Origin: Planctomycetota bacterium
Lineage (GTDB): Bacteria > Planctomycetota > PUPC01 > DSUN01
Reading direction: 5' to 3'
Length of the DNA: 25,538 nt
NCBI GenBank assembly: GCA_016872875.1
Contig: VGYW01000075.1
Location: 1 to 25,538, forward strand
This document shows positions 1-7,456 of the stretch, piece by piece. The stretch's first letter is position 1, and each line of letters begins with the position of its first letter. The notes beneath the pieces were generated by a model. The model was not told the DNA's origin, made no database searches, and saw only the letters and a list, made by a program, of their open reading frames with translations. A program made the position numbers and the translations under genes.

Positions 1-362
1 GCGCCCTCACGGGCGGCGCGATGGCCGACCTCAGCGTGGAGGCCGTCGGCTTCCCCGAGTCGCTGGCAACCGCGGTCAAGCTCACCCGGCGATTCGGCAA
101 GGTCTACGTCTTCGGCGTCCCGCGCTACGAGAGCCAGGAGTTTCCCATCAACGTCTTCTTCCGCGGCGAGATGGAGATGCTCAGCTCGGTGGGCGCCGAG
201 TGCGTCCACTTCTTTGATGCAGCCGTGCGGATGCTCGCCGACGGCCAGCTCGGCCTCTCGCCCCTCATCACCCACAGGCTCCCCTGGCGCGACGCCCAGC
301 GCGCCTTCGACATGTACGCCGACCACACCGACGGCGTGCTGAAGGTCGTCTTGGAGGTCTAA
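1..362 (+). CDS. Zinc-type (MDR) alcohol/sugar dehydrogenase, C-terminal part
   Basis: The reading frame is open from the first bases of the window, so this is the 3' end of a gene starting upstream. The visible ~120 residues begin in the distal half of a Rossmann fold (TGGAMADLSVEAVG, then FGKVYVFGV). They continue into the C-terminal segment that returns to the catalytic domain (LPWRDAQRAFDMYADH...GVLKVVLEV), which is typical of threonine/sorbitol-dehydrogenase-like medium-chain dehydrogenases. Such enzymes oxidise secondary alcohols or polyols with NAD(P). The zinc ligands and most of the nucleotide-binding motif lie outside the window, so substrate cannot be judged. The stop is two bases before the next gene, whose GGAGG ribosome site sits inside this gene's last codons, so the two are co-transcribed and probably coupled. 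Confidence 0.85.
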   Translation, partial: ALTGGAMADLSVEAVGFPESLATAVKLTRRFGKVYVFGVPRYESQEFPINVFFRGEMEMLSSVGAECVHFFDAAVRMLADGQLGLSPLITHRLPWRDAQRAFDMYADHTDGVLKVVLEV

Positions 363-364
363 CC

Positions 365-2572
365 TTGGCCTTTGCCCGGGCCGAAGTGCGAGGCCACAAC
401 GGCGTGCCGACCATCTTCGTGGACGGCCAGCCCCTCCACGGCATGGCGGCCACCAGTTGCGCCTTCGACGACCCGGCTGTGGTCCGCGGCTTCGTCGAGG
501 GCGGCGCCGAAATCCTCATGATCTGGATCGAGGCCGGCATCCACTGCTGGGAAGGGGAGGGGAGGAGGGGCGAGGGGCGAGGGGCGAGGGAAGAAGGGAA
601 GTCCAGGGGCGAGTACGATTGGACGTATGCCGAGCGGAAGCTGGAGTTTTTCGAAAAGCACGGCGGCGACACGCGCTGGATCATCCGCGTCCGCCTCGGC
701 CTCCTCGCCCCCTGGTTCGCCCAAGTCTACCCGTCCGAAGTCCACAAAGGCGGCGATCTGTCGGTCTGCAACATTGCCTCGCCCATCTGGTGCGAGAAGG
801 TCTGCGGCCTCGTGCGCGACTTCGTGTCGTGGCTGAAGACTACCCGTTGGGCGCCGCGCATCATCGGCTTCATGCTCAACGCGGGCAGCACGGAGGAATG
901 GCTGATCTTCGACACAGACGAGACGACTCGCGGGCGCTATCATGAGGTCTACACCCGCGAGTTCCGCAACTGGCTCCGCCGTACCTACGCTGACGAAGCG
1001 GTACTCCGCGCCGCGTGGAACGACCCAAGGGCCAGCTTCGACTCCGCAACGTGCCCGACGGGCCACATGCGCAAGGGCAGCCACATCTGGGGGCCGTTCA
1101 GCCTCCGCGACCCCGCCGTCGAGCGCCCCGCGATTGACTACTATCGGTTCCTCAACACCACCCTCGCCGGCCACTTCATCGCCGTCTGCCGCGCGGCCAA
1201 GGAGGCGGCAGGCTCGTCCATCCTCTGCGGCGGGTTCCACAGCTACCTGTGGTGGGAGACTGGCGTCTACAGCTACATCCAGGAATACGGCCACGGCCTC
1301 ATTCAACTGCTCAAAGAAAGCCCCTGGGTGGACTTCGTCTCCGACATCACGACCTACGACGGCCGCTACCCCGGCGGCCCCTCGGGCTACCTGGGCCTGC
1401 CACACAGCCTCAACCTCAGCGGAAAGCTCCACTTCACCGAGGTTGACCTCGTCACCGTGGCCGCGATTCCCGATTCCATCCGGCAATCACCCCTCCCAGA
1501 CCGAGTGTGGAAGTGGGACCTCAATTTCTGCGGGCGGGGCATGGACGAGCAGGTTGCCCTGCTCCAGCGCGAGCACGCCCACAACCTCATCACGGGAACT
1601 CCCTATTGGTGGTTCGATATCCGCTGCCGCAACTACACACCGCCGGCCATCGTGGCCGCCATGCGGAAGCTCTCCGACATCGGCAAGCAGGCGGTGGCGT
1701 GGGACCGCCGCTCAGTGAGCCAGGTCGCCTTCGTCTGCTCCGAGGACACGCCGATGTTCCAGGCCGCGATGAGCGGCGAGCTGCTTCGCTTCGAGCTGGA
1801 GTGCCATCACCCGCTCCTCCTTGACCTCGCCGCCCGCCAGTGGGGCCTCGCAGGCGTGCCGTTCGATACCTATGAGCTCCACGACCTCGCGCACCGCGAC
1901 TTCCCCGGCGACCAGTATCGTCTCCTCATCTTCGTCAACTGCGCCTACGTCTCGGAGCGTGCCGCCGAGGGCATCCGCCGCTGGCAGCGCGACGGGCGGG
2001 TCATGTGCTGGACCTATGCGGCAGCCGTCCTCGACGAAAGGCGTCTCGACCCCACGATCGGCTCGGAGCTTGTCGGCATGCGCCTCGGCTGGAAGCGCGA
2101 GCGGCGGCAGATTCGCGTGTTGATCGACGACAGCGGCTACGCGCTCACCCAGGGCGGGGAGAAGCTCAGCTTCGGCACCGAAGGCTCGGTCGGCCCCGTC
2201 TTCTTCGCCGACGACCCCGAGGCGTGCGTTTTCGGGCGGCTGCGCGACGGCGGCGAGCCGGCCTTTGCGCTGCGGCATCACGACGGCTGGAGGAGCACCT
2301 ATCTGGCGATGCTCAACTTCGGCCCGCAACTATTGAGGAACCTCGCCCGCTTCTCCGGCGCCCACGTCTGGTGCGAGAGCGACGACGTGCTCTACGCCAA
2401 TCGCTCGCTCCTCTGCCTCCACACCGCATCCGCTGGCGAAAAGGTCATCCACCTGCCCCGCCCAGCCATCGTGACCGACCTGTTGAGCAGCGAGCGCTCG
2501 CCCGAGCCGGTAGACACCATCCGCACGACCATGCCCGCCTACCGCACCCGCCTGTGGCGCCTCTCACCGTAG
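365..2572 (+). CDS. GH42-like glycoside hydrolase (beta-galactosidase-like), 735 aa
   Basis: This is a predicted TIM-barrel glycosidase without a signal peptide, so probably cytoplasmic. The TTG start at 365 is chosen because GGAGG (353-357) lies seven bases upstream and the preceding gene ends just before it. Candidate catalytic residues are the Glu pair E177/E178 in GSTEEW (acid/base region) and E359 in LHFTEVDLV (nucleophile region). Their ~180-residue spacing fits GH42-type barrels. The rest (roughly residues 450-735) resembles the flavodoxin-like and beta domains that follow the barrel in that family. A Gly/Arg/Glu-rich stretch (residues ~63-85), encoded by a G-rich tandem repeat, interrupts the loop after the first strand. 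The neighbouring dehydrogenase suggests further processing of the released sugar. The family assignment is by overall look, and a related clan GH-A family is possible. Confidence 0.72.
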   Translation: MAFARAEVRGHNGVPTIFVDGQPLHGMAATSCAFDDPAVVRGFVEGGAEILMIWIEAGIHCWEGEGRRGEGRGAREEGKSRGEYDWTYAERKLEFFEKHGGDTRWIIRVRLGLLAPWFAQVYPSEVHKGGDLSVCNIASPIWCEKVCGLVRDFVSWLKTTRWAPRIIGFMLNAGSTEEWLIFDTDETTRGRYHEVYTREFRNWLRRTYADEAVLRAAWNDPRASFDSATCPTGHMRKGSHIWGPFSLRDPAVERPAIDYYRFLNTTLAGHFIAVCRAAKEAAGSSILCGGFHSYLWWETGVYSYIQEYGHGLIQLLKESPWVDFVSDITTYDGRYPGGPSGYLGLPHSLNLSGKLHFTEVDLVTVAAIPDSIRQSPLPDRVWKWDLNFCGRGMDEQVALLQREHAHNLITGTPYWWFDIRCRNYTPPAIVAAMRKLSDIGKQAVAWDRRSVSQVAFVCSEDTPMFQAAMSGELLRFELECHHPLLLDLAARQWGLAGVPFDTYELHDLAHRDFPGDQYRLLIFVNCAYVSERAAEGIRRWQRDGRVMCWTYAAAVLDERRLDPTIGSELVGMRLGWKRERRQIRVLIDDSGYALTQGGEKLSFGTEGSVGPVFFADDPEACVFGRLRDGGEPAFALRHHDGWRSTYLAMLNFGPQLLRNLARFSGAHVWCESDDVLYANRSLLCLHTASAGEKVIHLPRPAIVTDLLSSERSPEPVDTIRTTMPAYRTRLWRLSP
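551..600 (+). repeat. G-rich heptamer tandem repeat inside the GH42-like gene
   Basis: Three perfect copies of GGGGCGA occupy 567-587, flanked by imperfect G-rich units from 551 to 600. Five runs of four G's fall at 554-557, 559-562, 567-570, 574-577 and 581-584, which is enough for a G-quadruplex on the coding strand. The tract is translated as a low-complexity GEGRRGEGRGAR-type loop and leaves the reading frame intact. It looks inserted, because the residues on either side (IHCWE and YDWTYAERKL) read like one continuous barrel loop. Confidence 0.75.
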
Positions 2573-2575
2573 CGC

Positions 2576-5500
2576 CTACTTCTGTGCGGCGCTGGCCTTC
2601 TTGCAGCACAGCACCCTTGCAGCATAGTCGGTGCTGATGAGTGTCTCGCCCTCGTAGAGGCCGGCCAGCACGGTGTAGAGGCCCTCGGGGGCCTGTCCGC
2701 TGAGCTTGACCTTGAAGTCCCACGCGGTGGTGCCGGGCGTGCTGCCCCGCATCCCCGCGGGGGTAGCGGTTACCCCGTCCGGAAGCGTGAGCCGCACCTC
2801 TCCTCGAACAGGCTCTCTGGTGACGGGCCGGGGCCGGAACGACAACATCGTTTCCCCGCCGGGAGGGAGGATGCGCTTCTTGGGGAGGTCGTTGTAGAAG
2901 AAGGCTTTGGCCGCGTCGCCCGGCGGGCCGAAGACTTCGACCGCCCGAAGCGTCGAGAGCTTGGGTATCCACTCGATGCTCTCAAAGAGGCAGGAGTTGA
3001 CCATGTGAACGAGCACCCGCACGCGGTCGGTCGTCACAGACGGAAAGCCGTGGTCCGTGACGAAACGATAGCGGTTGCCGCGGACCTTGTCCACCGTGGT
3101 CCATTGGCCGTTCACGAAAGCCTGGATGTCCCAATCGCGCAACACGCGCTCCCATGCGCCGTAGTCGTGGTAGAGCCGCACTCTGGCGATGGGAACCGGC
3201 TTGGGCAGTTTGACCTCGAACCAGTCGGGCCACTGGTCTTTGCCGCTCTCATCCTCGTCCCACCCGCGGCGCGCGCCGGTGAGCGCCCCCGCGCTGGACC
3301 AACAGGTCGGGTCCCCCGCGATGGCGGCCGCCGGCGGCAGCGCCTCGCCCTTCTTCGGCTTGGCGACGGATGAGGCAGAGGCGGTGGCGCCAAGCGTTGG
3401 GATAGCCATGTTGGGCCGCACGCGCAGGCCATCATGGGTCGGCTCAATCCTGTTCTTCGCTCCTACGATAAGATAGGTCGGGTCGCCAGAGATGGCGAGG
3501 CGGAGCTTCCGATCCTCTGGCTTGAGGGTGCGGCGGTTGCCCATCATATCGGTGGCGACGACCTCGGCGGCATCAGTTGCGATGCTTAGCTCGACCGGCT
3601 CGTCCCCCGTGTAGCCCACGGCAACAGTGCGCGTAGCATCACGATAGATTTGGAAGTAGTGGCCGAGGGTCGGCAGCGGAATCTCCCTCTCGAACTTCGC
3701 GTCGCGCAGGCACTCGTTCATCACCTGGATGGCGATTGCGGCGGGCGTGGGGTAGTTGTAGGTGACGAGGAAGAACTCGTTGTAGCCGTGCTCGACGAGG
3801 TAGAAGTCGTAGATGCGGTCGCGGGGGATGGCCATCGCTTCGGCGTGGAGGTGCACCAGAGCGGCGTGGCGGGCCTGGCTCTGGCGATAGGCCCCGAAGC
3901 GGTCGTAGACGTAGTCGTTGAACATCCAGCCGCGGTGCCACGCGCTCTCGGTCATCCAGAGGCCCTGCGACGCGTCCTTGAAGTCGCGCAGCACCTGCCA
4001 CCACTCGTCCAGCTCGGAGCGATAGACCTCCTGGAAGCCGTTGCCGGTGTAGGGATGGAACGAGACGCCGTCGAAGAACTTGTCGCCCCCCAGCTCGTAG
4101 AGTCGGCGGAGCCAGCGGTACTTGTCCAGCCCGCACAGCGACCCGCCGAGGAAGTTCGCCTGCGGGTTGCCCGCCTTCACCGCGGGGTATTGCACCTTGA
4201 GGACATCCTCGATGTACTTCTCCGGCGGCATGGAGAGGTCAGGCTCGTTGATAGGCTCCCAGATGGCCACGCCAAGCTTCGCCGCCTCGCGGGCGTATTC
4301 GGTGAGATAGCGGCTCTTGGCCTCGATGATGGACTTGTTCCGCTGCTCGGGGTCGGGGTACTTCCCGGTGAACCATTTGTCGAGGTCCGCCGACCAGTCG
4401 AGGCCAAGGAACGAAAAGAGGCCCTTGAGCGTGCCTTGCTTTGCCGGTTCGAGGAGGGCCGCGAACTTCCTCGCCCAGCTCTCCCAGTTGATCCAGCCAA
4501 CGCGGTCTTGGTGTTCGCGCCAGGTGTTGGCGAAGGAGGGGTTGAGGCGTATGCCGCGCATGCCGAGGATGTTCGCCCAGAGCATCTCGCTGTCCACCCC
4601 CGGCTTGCCGTCGAGCTCGCGGAGCTTCGGGGCCTCTGGCCGGATGCGGGCGAACGAGATGTCCCAAATGCGCTGGGCAGTCCGGACCGTCGCGCTTTCG
4701 CGCGAAAGCGCGACGGTCCCGCCCGCGGCCGTGAGGGCGAGCCTCGCCCGGAAGTAGCCCATCTCCTTTGGGGTCAGGTCCACCGCCACTTCGGGCGGCC
4801 TGCCAGCCTCGATGGTCACCGGCTGCTCGCCGGTGGCGACTTCGCGCTGCATGTGGTCCTCGGTTCGCCAGCGGAGCACCCACTGGCCAGGCACGCGGTA
4901 GTCCTTGGCGAAGTCGAGCTGGTAGAGCACCCGCTCATCTTCGTAGAAGAGGCTTCGGGGCTTGTCGGGGCGGACGGTGAAGTAGGGAGCCGGCTCGATG
5001 GCGCCCTTGGCGGGAGCGATAGCGAGGGTGATGACGTTCTCGCCCTTGGCCTCGCGGAGCCCGAAGTAGCCGCGCTTCCCCTTGAGGGCCTCGTTTGTGT
5101 AGGGGTCGCCCTTGCCGATCGCGTAGTGCGAGACGCCCGTGATGCCACGAAGCTCAACCTTAGTGCCGTCGGCGTAAGTGACCTCAATCTCCGGCCAGTA
5201 GCGGCCATACATCTGGTAGAAGGAAAAGATGTGGCGGGAGCAAATGTAGTTGGCGGGCAGGGCATCCTCGTCGCCGCTGCGGAGGTTCTTCACGGCGAGC
5301 GCGTCGTCGCCGAAGACGCCCGAGATGTCGAAGATGGGCGGCTGCTCCTTCCCCTTGCCCTTCGGCGCGCGGAGTGACGCGGGGATGATCTCTATCCTGT
5401 CGGGCAGGAAGTGGAGCGTGAGGCCGGGCAAGTCCGATTGCGGATTGCGGATTGCGGATTGTGGATTTGCAGCCGGCTCGCCTTCGCGGAGGGTGATGCG

Positions 5501-5788
5501 CTTCTGCTTCTCATCGAGGGCGATGTCGCACAGGGCCTTCGCCTTCCGGCCAAGCTCGAGGACCAGGTTGCTGATGAGCACGGTCTTGCCGGCGAGGAGC
5601 CGCGTGCGGCCGTCGGCGAACACCTCCGCACGGTAGGCTGGGGTCTGCACCGTGTAGGCTGGGAGCTTCTGCTCGGCGAGCTCGCCTGCGGCGGGGTCAG
5701 CCTTCTTGATCGTGACGCCCTCAGCCCCTCGGGCCAGAGCGTCGAGGCAAAGGAGCAGGGGGCCGATAGCTGCCAGTCTGTACAACAC
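2576..5788 (-). CDS. Secreted multidomain glycoside hydrolase (clan GH-A barrel + discoidin-like domain), 1070 aa
   Basis: A large exported enzyme. The GTG at 5788 is preferred as start: AGGGGA lies six bases upstream, a promoter lies at 5836-5864, and translation gives a signal peptide at once (LYRLAAIGPLLLCLDALARG). An earlier ATG at 5839 would fall inside that promoter. Residues ~25-380 are beta-rich. A TIM barrel follows, with acid/base E515 in IWEPINEPD and nucleophile E614 in WMTESAW, the usual clan GH-A arrangement. Residues ~800-960 look like an F5/8-type C (discoidin) carbohydrate-binding domain (WSSAG...WFEVKLPKPVPIARVRLY). A last beta domain ends in CCKKASAAQK. Two repeats are translated in frame: NPQSAIRNPQS (~107-118) and TVALSRESATV (~357-369). 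The gene converges on the GH42-like gene with only three bases between the stops. Substrate is unknown. Confidence 0.8.
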   Translation of the reverse strand: MLYRLAAIGPLLLCLDALARGAEGVTIKKADPAAGELAEQKLPAYTVQTPAYRAEVFADGRTRLLAGKTVLISNLVLELGRKAKALCDIALDEKQKRITLREGEPAANPQSAIRNPQSDLPGLTLHFLPDRIEIIPASLRAPKGKGKEQPPIFDISGVFGDDALAVKNLRSGDEDALPANYICSRHIFSFYQMYGRYWPEIEVTYADGTKVELRGITGVSHYAIGKGDPYTNEALKGKRGYFGLREAKGENVITLAIAPAKGAIEPAPYFTVRPDKPRSLFYEDERVLYQLDFAKDYRVPGQWVLRWRTEDHMQREVATGEQPVTIEAGRPPEVAVDLTPKEMGYFRARLALTAAGGTVALSRESATVRTAQRIWDISFARIRPEAPKLRELDGKPGVDSEMLWANILGMRGIRLNPSFANTWREHQDRVGWINWESWARKFAALLEPAKQGTLKGLFSFLGLDWSADLDKWFTGKYPDPEQRNKSIIEAKSRYLTEYAREAAKLGVAIWEPINEPDLSMPPEKYIEDVLKVQYPAVKAGNPQANFLGGSLCGLDKYRWLRRLYELGGDKFFDGVSFHPYTGNGFQEVYRSELDEWWQVLRDFKDASQGLWMTESAWHRGWMFNDYVYDRFGAYRQSQARHAALVHLHAEAMAIPRDRIYDFYLVEHGYNEFFLVTYNYPTPAAIAIQVMNECLRDAKFEREIPLPTLGHYFQIYRDATRTVAVGYTGDEPVELSIATDAAEVVATDMMGNRRTLKPEDRKLRLAISGDPTYLIVGAKNRIEPTHDGLRVRPNMAIPTLGATASASSVAKPKKGEALPPAAAIAGDPTCWSSAGALTGARRGWDEDESGKDQWPDWFEVKLPKPVPIARVRLYHDYGAWERVLRDWDIQAFVNGQWTTVDKVRGNRYRFVTDHGFPSVTTDRVRVLVHMVNSCLFESIEWIPKLSTLRAVEVFGPPGDAAKAFFYNDLPKKRILPPGGETMLSFRPRPVTREPVRGEVRLTLPDGVTATPAGMRGSTPGTTAWDFKVKLSGQAPEGLYTVLAGLYEGETLISTDYAARVLCCKKASAAQK
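4684..4719. repeat. Perfect 36-base palindrome inside a coding sequence
   Basis: The sequence is a perfect inverted repeat with no loop, centred between 4701 and 4702. Its half-arm contains GTCGCGCTTTCGC. The central 26 bases (4689-4714) recur exactly at 24114-24139 in non-coding DNA. The outer base pairs differ between the copies, yet each copy stays self-complementary. Here it is read on the minus strand as TVALSRESATV within the beta-rich part of the large hydrolase. Confidence 0.95.
5436..5468. repeat. GATTGCG heptamer tandem repeat inside the large hydrolase gene
   Basis: Three exact GATTGCG units (5436-5456) are followed by GATTGTG and a partial GATTT. On the minus strand it is translated as NPQSAIRNPQS near residues 107-118. 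Seven-base units shift frame by one each, so only certain copy numbers keep this gene open. The array resembles the heptanucleotide STRR sequences described in filamentous cyanobacteria, though the unit sequence is different. Confidence 0.9.
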
Positions 5789-6103
5789 GAGGCTTCCCCT
5801 ACCGGTGCGCGATTGCGTGCCGTCCAACCAGACGAACAATACAACATCGCGACCACCGGGTCAAGGCACGCCGGATGCAGTTGTGGCTCTTCGTTGTCCT
5901 TCGCCCACACGCCTGCTCCGAGGCTGCCGCAGCGGGCCCCCCAGATGCCATAGGACATATGTCCGTCTTTGAGGCGGCGGGGATACGCCCCCCGCAGCGC
6001 CTGACGCCCTTGGGGGGGGCGGAGATGTAGTGCCTTACGCCGATCCCATGCTCGCAAGTCCTTGAAACCAAAGGACTTCTTCTTGCCTACTGTCGACAAT
6101 CAG
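5789..6103. other. Intergenic region between the large hydrolase and the sugar transferase
   Basis: This 315-base gap holds the hydrolase promoter at 5836-5864. GC-rich, partly self-complementary sequence lies at ~5965-6025. An 8-base inverted repeat lies at 6056-6063 and 6071-6078 (AAGTCCTT/AAGGACTT, loop of seven), just past the sugar-transferase stop. No T-tract follows that stem on the minus strand, so it is a poor intrinsic terminator. No gene is apparent. Confidence 0.6.
5836..5864 (-). promoter_or_regulatory. Sigma70-like promoter of the large secreted hydrolase
   Basis: Reading the minus strand, TTGACC (5864-5859) and TATTGT (5841-5836) are separated by 17 bases. The inferred start of transcription, near 5829, lies about 40 bases ahead of the GTG start at 5788. 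Confidence 0.6.
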
Positions 6104-6718
6104 TCAGAATGCCCCTCGGCCGCTCAGCACGGCGGGAATCGTCGCCAGCAGAATCCGCAAGTCGAGCCACAACGAGCAGTGCTCCACGTACTCGATGTCC
6201 AACCTCATCATCTCCGGGTAGGGCAGGGCGTTGCGGCCGCGCACCTGCCAGAGGCCGGTGAGGCCGGGCGACACGTCGTGCCGCCGCTGGTGCTCGGGCG
6301 GGAGCTGGCGGGCCTCGTCGAGCGGCAGCGGGCGCGGGCCGACCAGGCTCATCTGGCCCGCCAACACGTTGAGGAGCTGGGGCAGCTCGTCGAGGCTCGA
6401 CCGCCGCAGGAAGCGCCCGAGGCGGGTCATGCGCGGGTCGTTCCGCATCTTGAAGACCGGGCCGTTCATCTCGCTCTGGCGGGCCAGGGCGCCCCGCGCC
6501 AGCTCGGCGTCCTCGCGCATCGTGCGGAACTTGAGGAGGGTGAAGGGCCTGCCGCCCAGGCCGGCGCGCGCCTGGCGGAAGAGCACCGGGCCACGCGACG
6601 TGAGCTTGACCAGGAGAGCCACGAGCGCGAAGAGCCACGAGAACGCGGCCATGCCCACGAGCGCCACGGCCACGTCGAGCGCGCGCTTCGCAATCCGATA
6701 GCCGCGCCGCCCTCCCAA
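6104..6718 (-). CDS. Exopolysaccharide-priming sugar transferase (ExoY/WcaJ catalytic-domain type), 204 aa
   Basis: Predicted to transfer a sugar-1-phosphate from a nucleotide sugar to undecaprenyl phosphate at the inner membrane, the first step of exopolysaccharide or O-antigen synthesis. Residues ~7-35 hold the conserved KRALD start followed by one hydrophobic segment. LLKFRTM, SLDELPQLLNV, MSLVGPRP and GLTGLWQVRGR are the hallmarks of the bacterial sugar transferase family. The length matches single-domain ExoY-type members. No ATG is suitably placed. TTG at 6718 is the best start, with GAGG four bases upstream, and both lie in the terminal arm of the hairpin repeat at 6714-6814. It is second in an operon behind the PilZ gene, which suggests c-di-GMP control of polysaccharide export. 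Confidence 0.87.
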   Translation of the reverse strand: MGGRRGYRIAKRALDVAVALVGMAAFSWLFALVALLVKLTSRGPVLFRQARAGLGGRPFTLLKFRTMREDAELARGALARQSEMNGPVFKMRNDPRMTRLGRFLRRSSLDELPQLLNVLAGQMSLVGPRPLPLDEARQLPPEHQRRHDVSPGLTGLWQVRGRNALPYPEMMRLDIEYVEHCSLWLDLRILLATIPAVLSGRGAF

Positions 6719-6814
6719 TCGTCCTCGTCCCTCGTCCTCGTCCTTCGTCCTCGATCCTCCTGGCTGGGGGGGGAGGAGAGTGGAGGACGAGGGACGAGGA
6801 CGAGGACGATTGGG
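6714..6814. repeat. GTCCTCG hairpin element, copy 1
   Basis: Seventeen bases at the left end (6714-6730, starting CCCAATCGTCC) are exactly complementary to 6798-6814. The arms continue as imperfect CGTCCTC/GAGGACG hexamer runs around a C/G-rich core (CTCCTGGCTGG...). The same arm-core-arm layout occurs at 12622-12697 in the opposite orientation, and an arm-only copy lies at 10173-10209. It separates the PilZ stop (6817) from the sugar-transferase start (6718), which lies within it. Confidence 0.9.
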
Positions 6815-6816
6815 GC

Positions 6817-7200
6817 TCACTCGGCCTTGCCCTCGGCGTCGGTGCCCGGGGGCAGGCGCTGCTTCACGTACTCCACGATCTTCGCCTGCGCGCCAGAGTC
6901 GCCCCAGCCCGACCAGAGGAACTCCGCGCCCACGTCGTAGACGTCCGAGAACAGGCGCTTCTTGCACCAGACGACCTTGGCGAGTGCCAGGATGGGCGCC
7001 TCGAAGTCCGGGGAGTGGAGGTCAATCGCCACCATCGTCCCCACCGCGATCTCCTCGCGCGCCTCCAGGCAGATCCCGCCGCCCGAGATGTCCACCGCCA
7101 GGCCCGACACCGGGCTCTTCTGGAACTCCGTGTCGCTCACCGGCCGGTATTCCACCGCCCAGCCGGCCTTCACCCGTGGAAACTTGCGTCGCGTCAACAT
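6817..7200 (-). CDS. PilZ-domain c-di-GMP receptor protein, 127 aa
   Basis: A single-domain PilZ protein. The N-terminal RxxxR motif is R5-KFP-R9, and the DxSxxG motif is D37-I-S39-GG-G42. Together these bind c-di-GMP. The remaining strands (AVEYRP, VGTMVAIDLHS, ILALAKVVWCKK, YDVGAEFLW) fit the PilZ barrel, followed by a C-terminal helix and an acidic tail. No membrane segment is present. The ATG at 7200 is preceded by a purine-rich GGAGAGG site, and a promoter is visible at 7252-7279. The gene heads an operon with the sugar transferase downstream, so it probably senses c-di-GMP to regulate polysaccharide synthesis. The HD-GYP enzyme at 15265-16758 could lower the same messenger. Confidence 0.9.
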   Translation of the reverse strand: MLTRRKFPRVKAGWAVEYRPVSDTEFQKSPVSGLAVDISGGGICLEAREEIAVGTMVAIDLHSPDFEAPILALAKVVWCKKRLFSDVYDVGAEFLWSGWGDSGAQAKIVEYVKQRLPPGTDAEGKAE

Positions 7201-7251
7201 CCCTGCCTCTCCTCGCTCGGGGCAGAACCGACAACCCGCTCACGCCCCTAG

Positions 7252-7279
7252 AGTCTACACTCCCGCCCAATCCTGTCAA
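7252..7279 (-). promoter_or_regulatory. Sigma70-like promoter of the PilZ-sugar transferase operon
   Basis: On the minus strand TTGACA (7279-7274) is followed after 16 bases by TAGACT (7257-7252). The leader to the ATG at 7200 would be about 45 bases. Confidence 0.55.
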
Positions 7280-7328
7280 GCGCGATTCGCCGCAATCGCC
7301 GTTCTTCCTCCTTCCCACGCACAGAGCC

Positions 7329-7435
7329 TGTGAAGAAATGACACGGACCTACACGGACGGACATGGACACACGCCCATCGCCGAGGAATCTGCCCGTCCG
7401 TGCTTGTCCGTGGGCGTCCGTGTGATTTCTTCACA
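7329..7435. repeat. 107-base inverted repeat (CACGGAC-rich)
   Basis: The outer arms TGTGAAGAAAT (7329-7339) and ATTTCTTCACA (7425-7435) are perfectly complementary. Inside them, both arms carry runs of CACGGAC-type units, giving an imperfect hairpin of about 45 bases per arm. It occupies the space between the divergent promoters at 7252-7279 and 7498-7525. No coding role is apparent. Confidence 0.9.
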
Positions 7436-7456
7436 AGCTCGGAGCGTCCGAGGAGC

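Noticed and set aside
3650..5377. Long open frame on the plus strand opposite the large hydrolase
   Set aside because: It mirrors codon bias of the GC-rich minus-strand gene, has no recognisable domain or ribosome site, and the opposite strand has clear enzyme motifs.
5788..5839. ATG at 5839 as start of the large hydrolase
   Set aside because: It overlaps the -10 box and adds residues before a signal peptide; GTG at 5788 fits better.
6056..6078. Intrinsic terminator after the sugar transferase
   Set aside because: The eight-base stem lacks a T-tract in the direction of transcription and contains AT-rich pairs; kept only as a note.
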